Shown one piece after another: positions 26,383 to 38,094 of a DNA stretch of 42,364 bases. Position numbers and translations under genes: made by a program. Every line of letters starts with the position of its first letter. The first letter of the stretch is position 1. This DNA comes from an uncultured Bacillota bacterium. GTDB lineage: Bacteria > Bacillota > Clostridia > Oscillospirales > Oscillospiraceae. The notes beneath the pieces are model-generated. The model searched no databases, had not been told where the DNA came from, and saw only the letters and a program-made list of their open reading frames with translations. Where the stretch lies: positions 1 to 42,364 of the forward strand of contig CANEFX010000023.1 in NCBI GenBank assembly GCA_947426945.1. The letters are read 5' to 3'.

Positions 26383-27411
26383 ATGATCCGATTTGAGTGC
26401 GACTATACTACCGGGGCCCACCCCAATATCCTGGAGGCTCTGGTGAACAGCAACACTGAGGCCTGCCCCGGCTATGGAGTGGACCGCCACTGCGAACACG
26501 CCCGGGCCATGCTCCGGGAGTTGTGTCTGGCCCCCAAGGCAGGGGTCCATTTCCTGGTGGGAGGCACCCAGGCCAACACCACCGTCATTGCCGCTGCCCT
26601 GCGCCCTCACCAGGGGGTGCTGTGCGCTGAGACAGGGCACATTAACGCCCACGAGAGCGGGGCTATCGAGTCCACCGGACACAAGGTGCTGGGCCTGTCT
26701 GCTGCGGAAGGCAAGATTGACGCCCGGCAGATCGACGAGTACTGCCAGTCCCATTACGATGACGTGGCCTGGGAGCACATGGTCCAACCGGGGATGGTCT
26801 ATCTCTCTCTCCCTACCGAGCTGGGTACGGTGTACACTCTGGCAGAGCTGGAGGAGATCAGCGCCGTCTGTCGCCGGTGGAAGCTGCCCCTATTTGTGGA
26901 TGGAGCCCGGCTGGCCTGCGGCCTGGCGGCATCGGACATTACCCTGCCCGACCTGGCCCGGCTGTGCGATGTATTCTACCTGGGCGGGACAAAAGCGGGG
27001 CTCCTCTTTGGGGAGGCGGTAGTCATCACCAGCCCCACGCTGAATAAAGACTTCCGTTATCTCATCAAACAGCGGGGCGGCATGCTGGCCAAGGGTCGGC
27101 TGCTGGGAGTGCAGTTTGAGGCTTTCCTGAAAAACAGCCTCTTTCTGGACATCGGCAAAAAGGAGGTGGCGAAGGCCATGCGCCTGCGCTCGGCCTTTGA
27201 GAAGAAGGGATATCCTCTCTTCGTCAACTCCCCCACCAACCAGCAGTTTCCCATTTTGCCCAATGAGGCGCTGGCGGCACTGGAGCGGGACTACTCCTTC
27301 GAGGTCTGGGCCAGGGTGGACCCGGATCATACTGCCGTCCGGTTTTGTACGTCCTGGTCCACCACAGACCAGGACGTGGATGCGCTGATTGAGGATATCC
27401 GGCGCCTATAA
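26383..27411 (+). CDS. Threonine aldolase family PLP enzyme
   Basis: 342 residues, fold type I. Low-specificity threonine aldolases cleave L-threonine or allo-threonine to glycine and acetaldehyde. Seen: FLVGGTQANTTVI for the cofactor phosphate, VDGARLACGLA with the cofactor Asp, and LGGTKAGLLFGEA with Lys204 binding PLP. ATG at 26383 follows AAGGAG and the gene is 10 nt after pheT, so it is probably the last gene of the T-box operon; a terminator follows at once. The family includes other beta-eliminating lyases, so the exact substrate is uncertain. Confidence 0.9.
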   Translation: MIRFECDYTTGAHPNILEALVNSNTEACPGYGVDRHCEHARAMLRELCLAPKAGVHFLVGGTQANTTVIAAALRPHQGVLCAETGHINAHESGAIESTGHKVLGLSAAEGKIDARQIDEYCQSHYDDVAWEHMVQPGMVYLSLPTELGTVYTLAELEEISAVCRRWKLPLFVDGARLACGLAASDITLPDLARLCDVFYLGGTKAGLLFGEAVVITSPTLNKDFRYLIKQRGGMLAKGRLLGVQFEAFLKNSLFLDIGKKEVAKAMRLRSAFEKKGYPLFVNSPTNQQFPILPNEALAALERDYSFEVWARVDPDHTAVRFCTSWSTTDQDVDALIEDIRRL

Positions 27412-27418
27412 CTGCTCA

Positions 27419-27445
27419 GGGGCGGCCCGCGGCCGCCCCTTCTTT
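27419..27445 (+). terminator. Terminator of the pheST-aldolase operon
   Basis: GGGGCGGCC (27419-27427), loop CGC, GGCCGCCCC (27431-27439), then TTCTTT, eight bases after the aldolase stop. Confidence 0.9.
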
Positions 27446-27525
27446 AATAAATGTTTAAGGATTTTGCCCTGTTTTTTGTAAGAAATCTCTGCTACACTGT
27501 CCTCAACGCTCTGGAGGTGACGCCC

Positions 27526-28701
27526 ATGAAAAAATACTTATCCCTCCTGCTGGCCCTGCTGCTCCTGCTGCCTGGGTGCGGCACAAAGCCCCAGGAGGAG
27601 GACAGTACCACCGCGCAGGACGCAGAGACCATCCTACGTGTTATGCTGGCCGGCCGGGTGGAACAGGACGACACTCTGGCTTGGTATCGGGAGCCATCAG
27701 AGGTAGAGGGCTACGTCAAGGACTACTACAAGCTGGCGGACTTAGCCCTGCTGGATGGGGCCGTGGTGCGTATAGAGGGGGCCAGAGCTTTTGAACTGGC
27801 TGTCCTCCAGGTGAACGAGGCGGATGTGGAGACCGTGACGGAAGCCCTTCAACAGTATCTTCTGAATCGACAGGGCTCTTTTACCGGCTATTTCCCTGAC
27901 GAGGCTAGCATGGCGGAAAACGGCCGAATTCTCACCAGGGGAGGCTGGGTGGCCCTGGACGTATGTATCGAGATGGAGGCGGCAAAAAACGCCTTTGAGA
28001 GCTGCTTCGGCAAGGGGGTCAACGCCGTGGGCATCCCGGCTGTTTTGGGCCCTCAGCCCGGCGACTACCGTCCCGACGGCCGGCTGATTTACGTGGACCC
28101 TGACCAGGACGACATGACCCTCTTTAACAATTCTGCCATCCTGTCCGCCTGGAAGAGCGGAGACGATTCCGGGCTATCCAGGGTGGACAAAAAAGTTTTG
28201 GATGCGGCAAAACGGGTCTGGGAGGACTGGACCAGTCCGGATATGAGTAGCTATGAGAAAGAGCTGGCCCTCTACGCCTGGCTGACCACCCATGTCAGCT
28301 ACGACCAGTCCCACTATGGAAAAAAAGGCGCGCCCCGGTCCTCTTATGAGCCTTATGGCCCGCTGATCGAGGGCAAGGGGGTCTGCTTGGGCTATGCCGA
28401 GACTTTCCGGCTCTTTATGGACATGGCGGACATCGAGTGCACCACCGTCACCGGGGCGGCCTTTGGAAACCGTGAGAACCACGCCTGGAACATGGTAAAG
28501 CTGAATGGCGAATGGTACTGTGCCGACCCCACCTGGGATCACAACGGATTTGACGGCGGCCTCCAGGAGTTTTTGGAGCTGGACCTGCTTCAGTTCTACA
28601 ATTATTTCAACGTCACCAGCCAGTACATGGCCGACACCGACCACCAGTGGGACTACGATAACACCCCGGAGGCCACTGCGGAGGACGGCGGCCGCCCATA
28701 G
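27526..28701 (+). CDS. Transglutaminase-like domain lipoprotein
   Basis: 391 residues; the ATG at 27526 follows CTGGAGGTGACGCCC. A lipoprotein signal with LLLPGC (Cys near 19) anchors it outside the membrane. The C-terminal half is a transglutaminase-like/papain-fold domain with the triad Cys287 (GVCLGYAE), His319 (NHAWNMVK) and Asp334 (CADPTWDH). The family includes peptidases and cross-linking enzymes, and the substrate cannot be predicted. It stands alone between two terminators. Confidence 0.9.
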   Translation: MKKYLSLLLALLLLLPGCGTKPQEEDSTTAQDAETILRVMLAGRVEQDDTLAWYREPSEVEGYVKDYYKLADLALLDGAVVRIEGARAFELAVLQVNEADVETVTEALQQYLLNRQGSFTGYFPDEASMAENGRILTRGGWVALDVCIEMEAAKNAFESCFGKGVNAVGIPAVLGPQPGDYRPDGRLIYVDPDQDDMTLFNNSAILSAWKSGDDSGLSRVDKKVLDAAKRVWEDWTSPDMSSYEKELALYAWLTTHVSYDQSHYGKKGAPRSSYEPYGPLIEGKGVCLGYAETFRLFMDMADIECTTVTGAAFGNRENHAWNMVKLNGEWYCADPTWDHNGFDGGLQEFLELDLLQFYNYFNVTSQYMADTDHQWDYDNTPEATAEDGGRP

Positions 28702-28704
28702 CGC

Positions 28705-28740
28705 ATGCGCCGCCCAGCGGGCGGCGCATCATCTGATTTT
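28705..28740 (+). terminator. Terminator after the transglutaminase-like gene
   Basis: ATGCGCCGCCC (28705-28715), loop AGC, GGGCGGCGCAT (28719-28729), followed by CATCTGATTTT. It lies between convergent genes and may also serve cca on the other strand. Confidence 0.75.
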
Positions 28741-28805
28741 GCGGGTCTTTCCGATTTCCAGTGTACTACAGGATAAAAAGACAACAAAACTGCACCCGCT
28801 TAATT

Positions 28806-30134
28806 TTACCGGCAGCTGATCAGCTCCAGCAACGTTTTTCGATCATTTTCCGTTTCTCCACTGAGTACCCGCTCCAGCAGGGCATCCAGCGTCCGTCCCA
28901 CCTCCGGACCCGGAGCGACGCCAGCTGCAATCACATCCCGGCCGTCCACAGCCAGATCTTTCAAAGCAAAGCATTTCCCCTGGGCAATGATTTCCTCTGC
29001 CTGCTTCTTTATCTCAGCCAGCTCTGCCAGACGGCCTGCTACCTCCCTAGGGGCCTGTCCCATACTGTCCACCCGTTTGACCTCTATCAGCTGGAAAAAG
29101 GCCTCGGGACCCAGACGGCCCAGCCACCTGCGAATGGACCGGTCCCGACACGGAATCTGTACATCATGGTGCTTGACTAAGGTGACCACCCGATTCCGGG
29201 TCTTATTGTCAAATTTCAGTCCCCGGAGCATCTGATCTGCCATCTGCGCACTAACACTGGGATGGCCATAGAAATGATCAATACCATTCTCATCAGTGGA
29301 CTTACAGCCGGGCTTACCGATGTCGTGAAGAAGCATGGTCAGCCGCAGAACCAGATCTGTGGGAGCGGCCTCTACAGCACGGATGGTGTGCTCCCAGCCG
29401 CCCCAGCAATGCCAAGGGTTATGCTGCTCCAGCGTGACCAGCGGCTCCAATTGAGGCCAAAACCAGCAGAGTACGTCAAAGTACTGTCTGAGAACATCTC
29501 CCGCTTTGGGCCCCGTCAGTAATCCACATAGTTCTGCGTTGATTCGTTCCGCCGCCACCCGGTCCAGCACATCCCGATTTTCGTGGACGGCCTGTGCGGT
29601 CTGTTCCTCGATCTCATATCCGAATGCCGCTGCAAACCGCAGGGCCCGCATCACTCTCAGCCCATCCTCCCGGAAACGCCGGGCAGGTGTGCCGACACAA
29701 CGGATTACCCCGGCTCTGATATCCTCCATGCCCCCAAATGGATCCCGCAGACTTCCGTTCAGCTCCATGGCAATGGCGTTCATGGTAAAATCCCGCCGGG
29801 CCAGATCCGCCTCCAGGCTGGTGACAAATCTCACATAATCCGGCCGTCGGCCGTCGGAATATGGCCCCTCGGTACGGTAGGCGGTGACCTCGCAGAGCAC
29901 GCCGTCTGCCAAAACCGTAACGGTACCATGCTTCAACCCGGTTTCGACCACCCGCAGACTCTGAAAGCAGGCCTTTATTTCCTCCGGACGGGCGGCGGTG
30001 CAGATGTCCCAGTCGTGGGGCCGAACGCCTCGCAGCCTATCCCGCACACAGCCTCCTACCAGGAAGGCCTCATACCCCGCAGCCGTGAGTATCTGAAGGA
30101 CAGCCTCTACGCCGGAGGGGATTTCAAATCTCAT
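28806..30134 (-). CDS. cca: CCA tRNA nucleotidyltransferase
   Basis: 442 residues from the ATG at 30134; starts at 30152 and 30170 (TTG) are also open and no ribosome site is decisive. Adds or repairs the 3' CCA of tRNAs. Polymerase head: FLVGGCVRDRLRG, then HDWDICTAA with the metal aspartates, and RRDFTMNAIA. An HD domain follows (LLHDIGKPGCK, HFYGHP), as in bacterial CCA enzymes with phosphohydrolase activity. No promoter was convincing. Confidence 0.95.
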   Translation of the reverse strand: MRFEIPSGVEAVLQILTAAGYEAFLVGGCVRDRLRGVRPHDWDICTAARPEEIKACFQSLRVVETGLKHGTVTVLADGVLCEVTAYRTEGPYSDGRRPDYVRFVTSLEADLARRDFTMNAIAMELNGSLRDPFGGMEDIRAGVIRCVGTPARRFREDGLRVMRALRFAAAFGYEIEEQTAQAVHENRDVLDRVAAERINAELCGLLTGPKAGDVLRQYFDVLCWFWPQLEPLVTLEQHNPWHCWGGWEHTIRAVEAAPTDLVLRLTMLLHDIGKPGCKSTDENGIDHFYGHPSVSAQMADQMLRGLKFDNKTRNRVVTLVKHHDVQIPCRDRSIRRWLGRLGPEAFFQLIEVKRVDSMGQAPREVAGRLAELAEIKKQAEEIIAQGKCFALKDLAVDGRDVIAAGVAPGPEVGRTLDALLERVLSGETENDRKTLLELISCR

Positions 30135-30219
30135 TCCAACCCACTCTCTCATTAATTTTAAACACCCCAATGCAAGGTATACCTTCTCTGCGCACTCTAT
30201 GCCACTGAATAAGCTGATA

Positions 30220-30263
30220 GAACAGCGGAGGTCAAGGATTTTATACCTTGACCTCCGCTGTTC
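30220..30263. terminator. Hairpin with 18-bp perfect arms
   Basis: GAACAGCGGAGGTCAAGG (30220-30237) and its complement (30246-30263) with the loop ATTTTATA, in the gap between dgt and cca. No long T-run follows on either strand. It could be a terminator of dgt or a boundary repeat of the AT-rich segment. Confidence 0.55.
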
Positions 30264-30278
30264 ACTTTGACATCAGAG

Positions 30279-30377
30279 TCACACCATCACAGCAAAGCCG
30301 CCTTTGAAATAGTGAATGTTCGCCCAATGTCCAGTTGGAGTAAAGGTGCAAAACTGATTTTCTGTTATAGATTCCTT
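30279..30377 (-). pseudogene. Possible C-terminal remnant of an unknown gene
   Basis: A 32-codon frame without start codon reads KESITENQFCTFTPTGHWAN then IHYFKGGFAVMV and a stop. Composition (TPTGHW, FKGGFAVMV) looks protein-like, but the open length is short and an in-frame stop bounds it upstream. It lies just below dgt in the AT-rich part. It may be the tail of a lost gene or chance. Confidence 0.3.
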
Positions 30378-30430
30378 TCACTTGTTTGAATTTTGTATAG
30401 CTTGTTCCAAATCATGCTTAATATTTCCCG

Positions 30431-31900
30431 TCATTCAATTCCACTTAGCTCTCGATAGAGCGTTCTAGCAAAGGTATCCGTCATACCGCTGATATAATCT
30501 GTTACCATCAGCAATCGCAAATACAGACAGTATGCTTCATCATCCTCATGCCCTCTCTTTTCTTCCGCATAATCATTTTTATAATTATTAGAAATCAGAT
30601 GCAGACATTTCCTGTCAGCCTGCGTCAATTTGTAAGTATCATCCTCACAGCCAAAATACAGTACAGCATGTACAAATTTGTCAAGAAGAAAAGAAATGAT
30701 TGTTTGTGCAGAGAGTTCTAACCGCAGAATTCCAGGAGAATTGTAAACAAACTTGCCCATGGCATCTTTCAACGCATTCATTGTAATAGTATGGTTTACA
30801 TCACTGAAAAGTTCATCTTGGAATCTGCCGCTCATAATGTTTTCATATTCTTTAGAAAAACGAAATGTGGCATTATGCATAAGCCATCGCCTAGTATAGT
30901 GAATCCACTGATGGAACTGATTATCCTCTGGTATGTTAGTGTAGCTTCTAAATTTTTCTATCAACTCGTTGGAATAGTGCTCTTTTGAATAGTGGTTTGG
31001 ACCTTCACGGACACCGATTCGATCATGATTATATTTGCTCTTAAAATATTCAATAAATTCCTGAAGCGTGAATAGTCTTTTTTTGAAAGCATCCTCCAAA
31101 TCTGCTGTAGCATAGGCAATGTCATCAGCTGCTTCCAGGAAGAATGCCAGCGGGTGGCGACAAATACTTCCATCCTCTTTTCTCGTTCCCACCATATCAG
31201 CAATTTGCAGATAGGTTTCTTGCTCTGCCAAGTAATACCCTGGCTTGTGTACGGCCACATCAGGTGCTGCCCGGCAGAAGGAAAGAGAATCTGTTGGATA
31301 CTTAATCAGTGTACTGATAACAGAAATGGAAACATTTATATCGGATCCATGTCGGGCTTTGGAAAGTATTCGCAACGCTTGTGCGTTACCTTCAAAGTGC
31401 TCCAAATCAGCAACCATTTGCGGGAGCAGCACACTTCGAAGGGTGCTACGCTGATTAGCTGGCATATCTGCATTCGACCGATAAAAGATCTTTCCAAGAT
31501 TATTTTGAAACCACTCACCGATTACTGTTTCCCCAAAATGTCCGAAAGGTGGATTGCCTAAATCATGCAAAAGCCCCGCACACAATAAAACAGAAGAAAT
31601 ATTTTCTGCAAAATCAAAAACCTCTTGTTGTCTATATCTTGTGGTATTTTTTGAAATCATAATACCCAATTGTCGCGCAATTGTAGACACCTCAATAGAA
31701 TGGGTGAGCCGAGTGCGGATAAAATCACTTCTATCCAAAGGAAATACCTGGGTTTTATCTTGAAGCCTACGGAAAGCAGCGCTGGAAACAATTTTGTTGT
31801 AATCTTTCTCAAACGCATTAATAGGATAATTTGTCCAATCTCTCGGTTCGATAGTTTCCTCGCCCAGTTTGTCTGTTGATAATAGGGATGTCCACTCCAT
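30431..31900 (-). CDS. dgt: dGTP triphosphohydrolase-like HD protein
   Basis: 489 residues from the ATG at 31900 (MEWTSLLSTD) with AAGGAG ten bases upstream; an ATG at 31924 is open too. HD-domain dNTPase that splits dGTP into deoxyguanosine and triphosphate: RLTHSIEVS supplies the first His, GLLHDLGNPPFGH the HD pair, and EAADDIAYATADLEDAF the last Asp. The sequence is clearly AT-richer than its neighbours, with different codon use, which suggests horizontal acquisition. It has its own consensus promoter. Some dGTPases limit phage growth by depleting dNTPs; that role here would be speculation. Confidence 0.9.
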   Translation of the reverse strand: MEWTSLLSTDKLGEETIEPRDWTNYPINAFEKDYNKIVSSAAFRRLQDKTQVFPLDRSDFIRTRLTHSIEVSTIARQLGIMISKNTTRYRQQEVFDFAENISSVLLCAGLLHDLGNPPFGHFGETVIGEWFQNNLGKIFYRSNADMPANQRSTLRSVLLPQMVADLEHFEGNAQALRILSKARHGSDINVSISVISTLIKYPTDSLSFCRAAPDVAVHKPGYYLAEQETYLQIADMVGTRKEDGSICRHPLAFFLEAADDIAYATADLEDAFKKRLFTLQEFIEYFKSKYNHDRIGVREGPNHYSKEHYSNELIEKFRSYTNIPEDNQFHQWIHYTRRWLMHNATFRFSKEYENIMSGRFQDELFSDVNHTITMNALKDAMGKFVYNSPGILRLELSAQTIISFLLDKFVHAVLYFGCEDDTYKLTQADRKCLHLISNNYKNDYAEEKRGHEDDEAYCLYLRLLMVTDYISGMTDTFARTLYRELSGIE

Positions 31901-31961
31901 TACAACTGCACTCCTTTTTGACATCAGCTCTAATATACCAAAGTCCAAGTTTAATGGAATA

Positions 31962-31990
31962 ATTATAGCATATCGCCTATTGGCTATCAA
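31962..31990 (-). promoter_or_regulatory. Sigma-A promoter of dgt
   Basis: Minus strand TTGATA (31985-31990) and TATAAT (31962-31967) with a 17-nt spacer. A 7-bp perfect inverted repeat TTTCACC-TGC-GGTGAAA lies about 40 nt upstream (32032-32048) and could be an operator or a hairpin. Confidence 0.75.
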
Positions 31991-32068
31991 CCATTTTCCC
32001 GATAAAGTGTTGCTCAAACAGTGTAAGGTCGTTTCACCTGCGGTGAAATACAGTATTCCGGCAAGACC

Positions 32069-32127
32069 AAAGGCCGCTCTCCCACAAGCCTCCTTTGGCA
32101 AAGGAGGCTTGTGGGAGAGCGGCCTTT
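32069..32127. terminator. Very long hairpin (28-bp perfect arms) after carB
   Basis: The left arm 32069-32096 begins AAAGGCCGCTCTCCCACAAG and ends CTCCTTT; the right arm 32100-32127 is its exact complement; the loop is GGC. It starts 14 nt after the carB stop on the minus strand and probably ends carAB transcription. Its length is far beyond an ordinary terminator. Confidence 0.7.
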
Positions 32128-32140
32128 CAGTGGGCTGAAT

Positions 32141-35349
<3,209 letters not shown>

Positions 35350-35350
<1 letters not shown>

Positions 35351-36450
35351 TACTTGTCACCTCCTGCTGCTTTCTTGGCTGCCATATTGTCAATAAAGCG
35401 ATTGAACAGATACTCCGTGTCCTTGGGGCCGGCGTTGGCCTCGGGGTGAAACTGGGTGGTGAAACAGTTGGGCCGCTTGTAGCGCAGGCCCTCGCAGGTG
35501 CCGTCGTTCACGTTGACGTGGCTCACCTCGGCAATGGCCGGATCCACGGAATCGGCCAGCACCATGTAGCCGTGGTTCTGGCTGGTGATGAACACCCGGC
35601 CCTTCTCCACGTCCCGGACGGGATGGTTGCCTCCCCGGTGGCCGTAAGCCAGCCGGCCCGTCCTGGCCCCGGTGGCCAGAGCCAGCAGCTGGTGTCCCAG
35701 GCAGACTCCGAAGAGAGGGGTATCGCTTTCATAGAGCTTTTTCAGCTCAGTGATGATGGCGGTGTTCTCCGCCGGGTCGCCGGGGCCGTTAGAGAGCATT
35801 ACGCCGTCGTAGCCTCCGGAGAGCACCGTTTCTGCGGGGGTGGAGGCGGGCAGGGCGGTCACCCTGCAGCCCCGCCTGCGCAGGCACTCAATCATGTGCT
35901 GCTTCACGCCGTAGTCCATCATGGCCACGTGGAACCGCTCCTCACCATAGGCAGGGAAGATTTCCGGCTCGCTTCGGGTGACCCGGGCTACAGTGTTTTC
36001 CACCCGGTAGTTCTTCAGCTGCGCCAGCACCTGGGCGATATTAAAATGCTCCGCACAGGTGAGCATTCCGTTCATGCTCCCCTCGCTGCGGAGTATTTTT
36101 GTCAGCGCCCGGGTGTCCACACCCTGGATGCCGGTGATGTTGTGTTCTTTCAGATAGCTGCCCAGGTCGCCCTCGCAGCGGAAGTTGCTCCCCCGGGGGG
36201 ACAGGTGCCGGACCACGAAGGCCTCCACCCAGGGCTGGCGGGACTCGTTGTCCTCGCTGTTCACGCCGTAGTTGCCGATCAGGGGATAGGACATGACTAC
36301 GCCCTGTCCGGCGTAGGAGGGGTCGGTAAGGATCTCCTGATAGCCGGCCATAGAGGTGTTGAACACTATCTCGCACACCCGTGTTTCGGTGGAGCCGATG
36401 CTGGCGCCGGAGAAGATGCTCCCGTTGGCTAGAATCAAAGTCGCTTTCAT
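35350..36450 (-). CDS. carA: Carbamoyl-phosphate synthase small (glutaminase) subunit
   Basis: 366 residues from the ATG at 36450 ([19 protein letters not shown]); further upstream starts at 36474 and 36492 are open, and the ribosome site (AAGG) is weak for all. Class I glutamine amidotransferase that supplies ammonia to CarB. The nucleophile Cys lies in [14 protein letters not shown] and the His-Glu pair in [10 protein letters not shown]. The first gene of carAB. No PyrR-type attenuator was recognised in the leader. Confidence 0.96.
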
Positions 36451-36505
36451 TCTTTCGTTCACTCGCCTTTCCATTCCGGTTCTGGTGCCCACATATTATC
36501 AAGTT

Positions 36506-36534
36506 ATTTTATCGAAAAACAGGCCCCTTTGCAA
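36506..36534 (-). promoter_or_regulatory. Sigma-A promoter of carAB
   Basis: Minus strand TTGCAA (36529-36534) and TAAAAT (36506-36511) with a 17-nt spacer, about 55 nt upstream of the carA start. Confidence 0.7.
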
Positions 36535-36641
36535 GATGGCGTTTTCCCTTTTTCTGTATCAATATCCGATGGGTATTTGGGCAATTTGAAGGATAAGACG
36601 CTGTGAGCCGGGAAAGACTGAGAGAACGGGAGGCGATTGCC

Positions 36642-37316
36642 ATGTTTACCGGCCTTTTGCGGACGATTATTTTGTATATTCTTATCATTGCAGGGGTGCG
36701 GCTGATGGGGAAGCGGCAGGTGGGGGAGCTGGAGCCCTCTGAGCTGGTGCTGTCCCTCATCATTGCCGACCTGGCTTCGGTGCCTATGCAGGATTACGGC
36801 ATTCCCCTGCTGACCGGAATTGTGCCCATCCTCACCCTGTTGTCCCTGACCATGATCCTGTCGGTGCTGACTATGAAGAGCGTCCGGTTTCGGGCGGTGT
36901 TGTGCGGCCGGCCCAGCATTATCGTTCGAAACGGGGCGCTGGATCAGAAAGAGATGACCAAGACCCGGCTTACAGTGGATGAGCTGCTGGAGGAGCTGCG
37001 GTGCAAAGGCTATACTGATCTCAGCCAGATCAAATACGCGATTCTGGAGACCAACGGACAGCTTTCTGTGTTGCCTTACGCCAACCAGAAGCCTCCCACG
37101 GCCCGGGATATGAAAGTGAGCGTGGAAGAGGGCGGCCTGCCCCGTGTGGTGGTGAGCGACGGCAGGCTGCTGGAGCACAACCTGAAGGGCCTGGGGCATG
37201 ACCGTCCCTGGCTGGACAAGCAGCTGACCCAGCGGGGGTGCCGGGATGTCTCCCAGGTGTTCCTGCTGCTGGTGGATGAGACGGACGCAGTGTATTTTGC
37301 GAAAAAGGAATCGTAG
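36642..37316 (+). CDS. YetF/DUF421 family membrane protein
   Basis: 224 residues; the ATG at 36642 (MFTGLLRTIILYILIIAG) follows GGGAGG, which is better than the upstream GTG at 36603. Three membrane helices (about 5-25, 35-55 and 60-85) precede a cytosolic alpha/beta C-terminal domain that starts near RFRAVLCGRPSIIVRNGAL. GKRQVGELEPSELVLSLIIADLAS is the family hallmark. Biological role is not established. It pairs with a DUF4363 gene 11 nt downstream, a common arrangement in Clostridia. Confidence 0.92.
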   Translation: MFTGLLRTIILYILIIAGVRLMGKRQVGELEPSELVLSLIIADLASVPMQDYGIPLLTGIVPILTLLSLTMILSVLTMKSVRFRAVLCGRPSIIVRNGALDQKEMTKTRLTVDELLEELRCKGYTDLSQIKYAILETNGQLSVLPYANQKPPTARDMKVSVEEGGLPRVVVSDGRLLEHNLKGLGHDRPWLDKQLTQRGCRDVSQVFLLLVDETDAVYFAKKES

Positions 37317-37327
37317 GGGGTATCTCT

Positions 37328-37708
37328 ATGAAACGACTTTGGATTGCCGCAGGGCTGCTGATTCTGCTGCTGGCGGCCAGCCTGACCAATGCATGGTATG
37401 TCCAGTCCGTCACAGGGGAGATGGGGGAACGGCTCCGTCAGGCCCAGACCCTGGCGGAAGGGGACGACTGGACCAGAGCGGAGGCTATGACCCGGCAGGT
37501 CTACGAGGACTGGCAGGCACGCCACTTTTACTTCCACACCTTGATGCGGCACAGCGATACCGACCAGGTCCTGCGGGCCTTCCGGCAGGTGCTGGAGTAC
37601 CTCCGGCTTCAGGAACCCGACCAGTATAACGCGGCTAACGCCGACCTCATTGCCCAGCTGGAGCTGTTGGCCGAGATGGAGCAGGCCACGGTGGTGAATG
37701 TGCTGTAA
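37328..37708 (+). CDS. DUF4363 family membrane-anchored protein
   Basis: 126 residues. One N-terminal membrane segment (about 4-24) followed by a helical extracellular domain (EMGERLRQAQTLAEGDDWTR and further amphipathic helices). I recognise the DUF4363 family from this topology and its place behind yetF. The function is unknown. ATG follows AGGGGGTATCTCT. A terminator lies 17 nt beyond the stop. Confidence 0.85.
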   Translation: MKRLWIAAGLLILLLAASLTNAWYVQSVTGEMGERLRQAQTLAEGDDWTRAEAMTRQVYEDWQARHFYFHTLMRHSDTDQVLRAFRQVLEYLRLQEPDQYNAANADLIAQLELLAEMEQATVVNVL

Positions 37709-37725
37709 GCCTGAAATACAGCAAG

Positions 37726-37758
37726 GCTGCCCTCCCGTGAATAGAGCGGGAGGGCAGC
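37726..37758. terminator. Bidirectional terminator between DUF4363 and trxA
   Basis: GCTGCCCTCCCG (37726-37737) pairs with CGGGAGGGCAGC (37747-37758) around a 9-nt loop, then ATCTCTTTT on the plus strand. It separates convergent genes. Confidence 0.85.
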
Positions 37759-37769
37759 ATCTCTTTTGA

Positions 37770-38081
37770 TTACAGGTTTTTCTCCAATACCTGGATAAAA
37801 GCGTCGGGAGGCATAACGCCTACCAGGCGATCCACCTCCCTGCCGTCCTTGAAGAAGATAACGGTGGGAATGCCGGTAATCCCGAAGCGCATGGCCAGCT
37901 CCTGTTCCTCGTCGGTGTTGACCTTGCCGACGACGGCTTTGCCCTCGTACTTTTCGGCCAGGCTCTCAATCACCGGGCCCAGCATCTGGCAGGGGCCGCA
38001 CCACTCGGCCCAGAAGTCTACCATCGTCAGCCTGCCCTCGCTCAGGGTCTTGTCAAAGGTCTCCTTGTTAAAATGAATCAT
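37770..38081 (-). CDS. trxA: Thioredoxin
   Basis: 103 residues, classical thioredoxin with FWAEWCGPCQML; Cys28 and Cys31 are the redox pair and the cis-proline is in GITGIPTVIFF. Reduces protein disulfides in the cytosol. ATG follows AAAGGAAG. It is 13 nt downstream of the reductase-like flavoprotein, so it is probably that enzyme's substrate and co-transcribed. Confidence 0.96.
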   Translation of the reverse strand: MIHFNKETFDKTLSEGRLTMVDFWAEWCGPCQMLGPVIESLAEKYEGKAVVGKVNTDEEQELAMRFGITGIPTVIFFKDGREVDRLVGVMPPDAFIQVLEKNL

Positions 38082-38094
38082 GACAATCTTCCTT

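Noticed and set aside
32032..32048. TTTCACC-TGC-GGTGAAA as an attachment site
   Set aside because: Single short palindrome with no second copy at the other border of the AT-rich segment; more likely an operator or hairpin.
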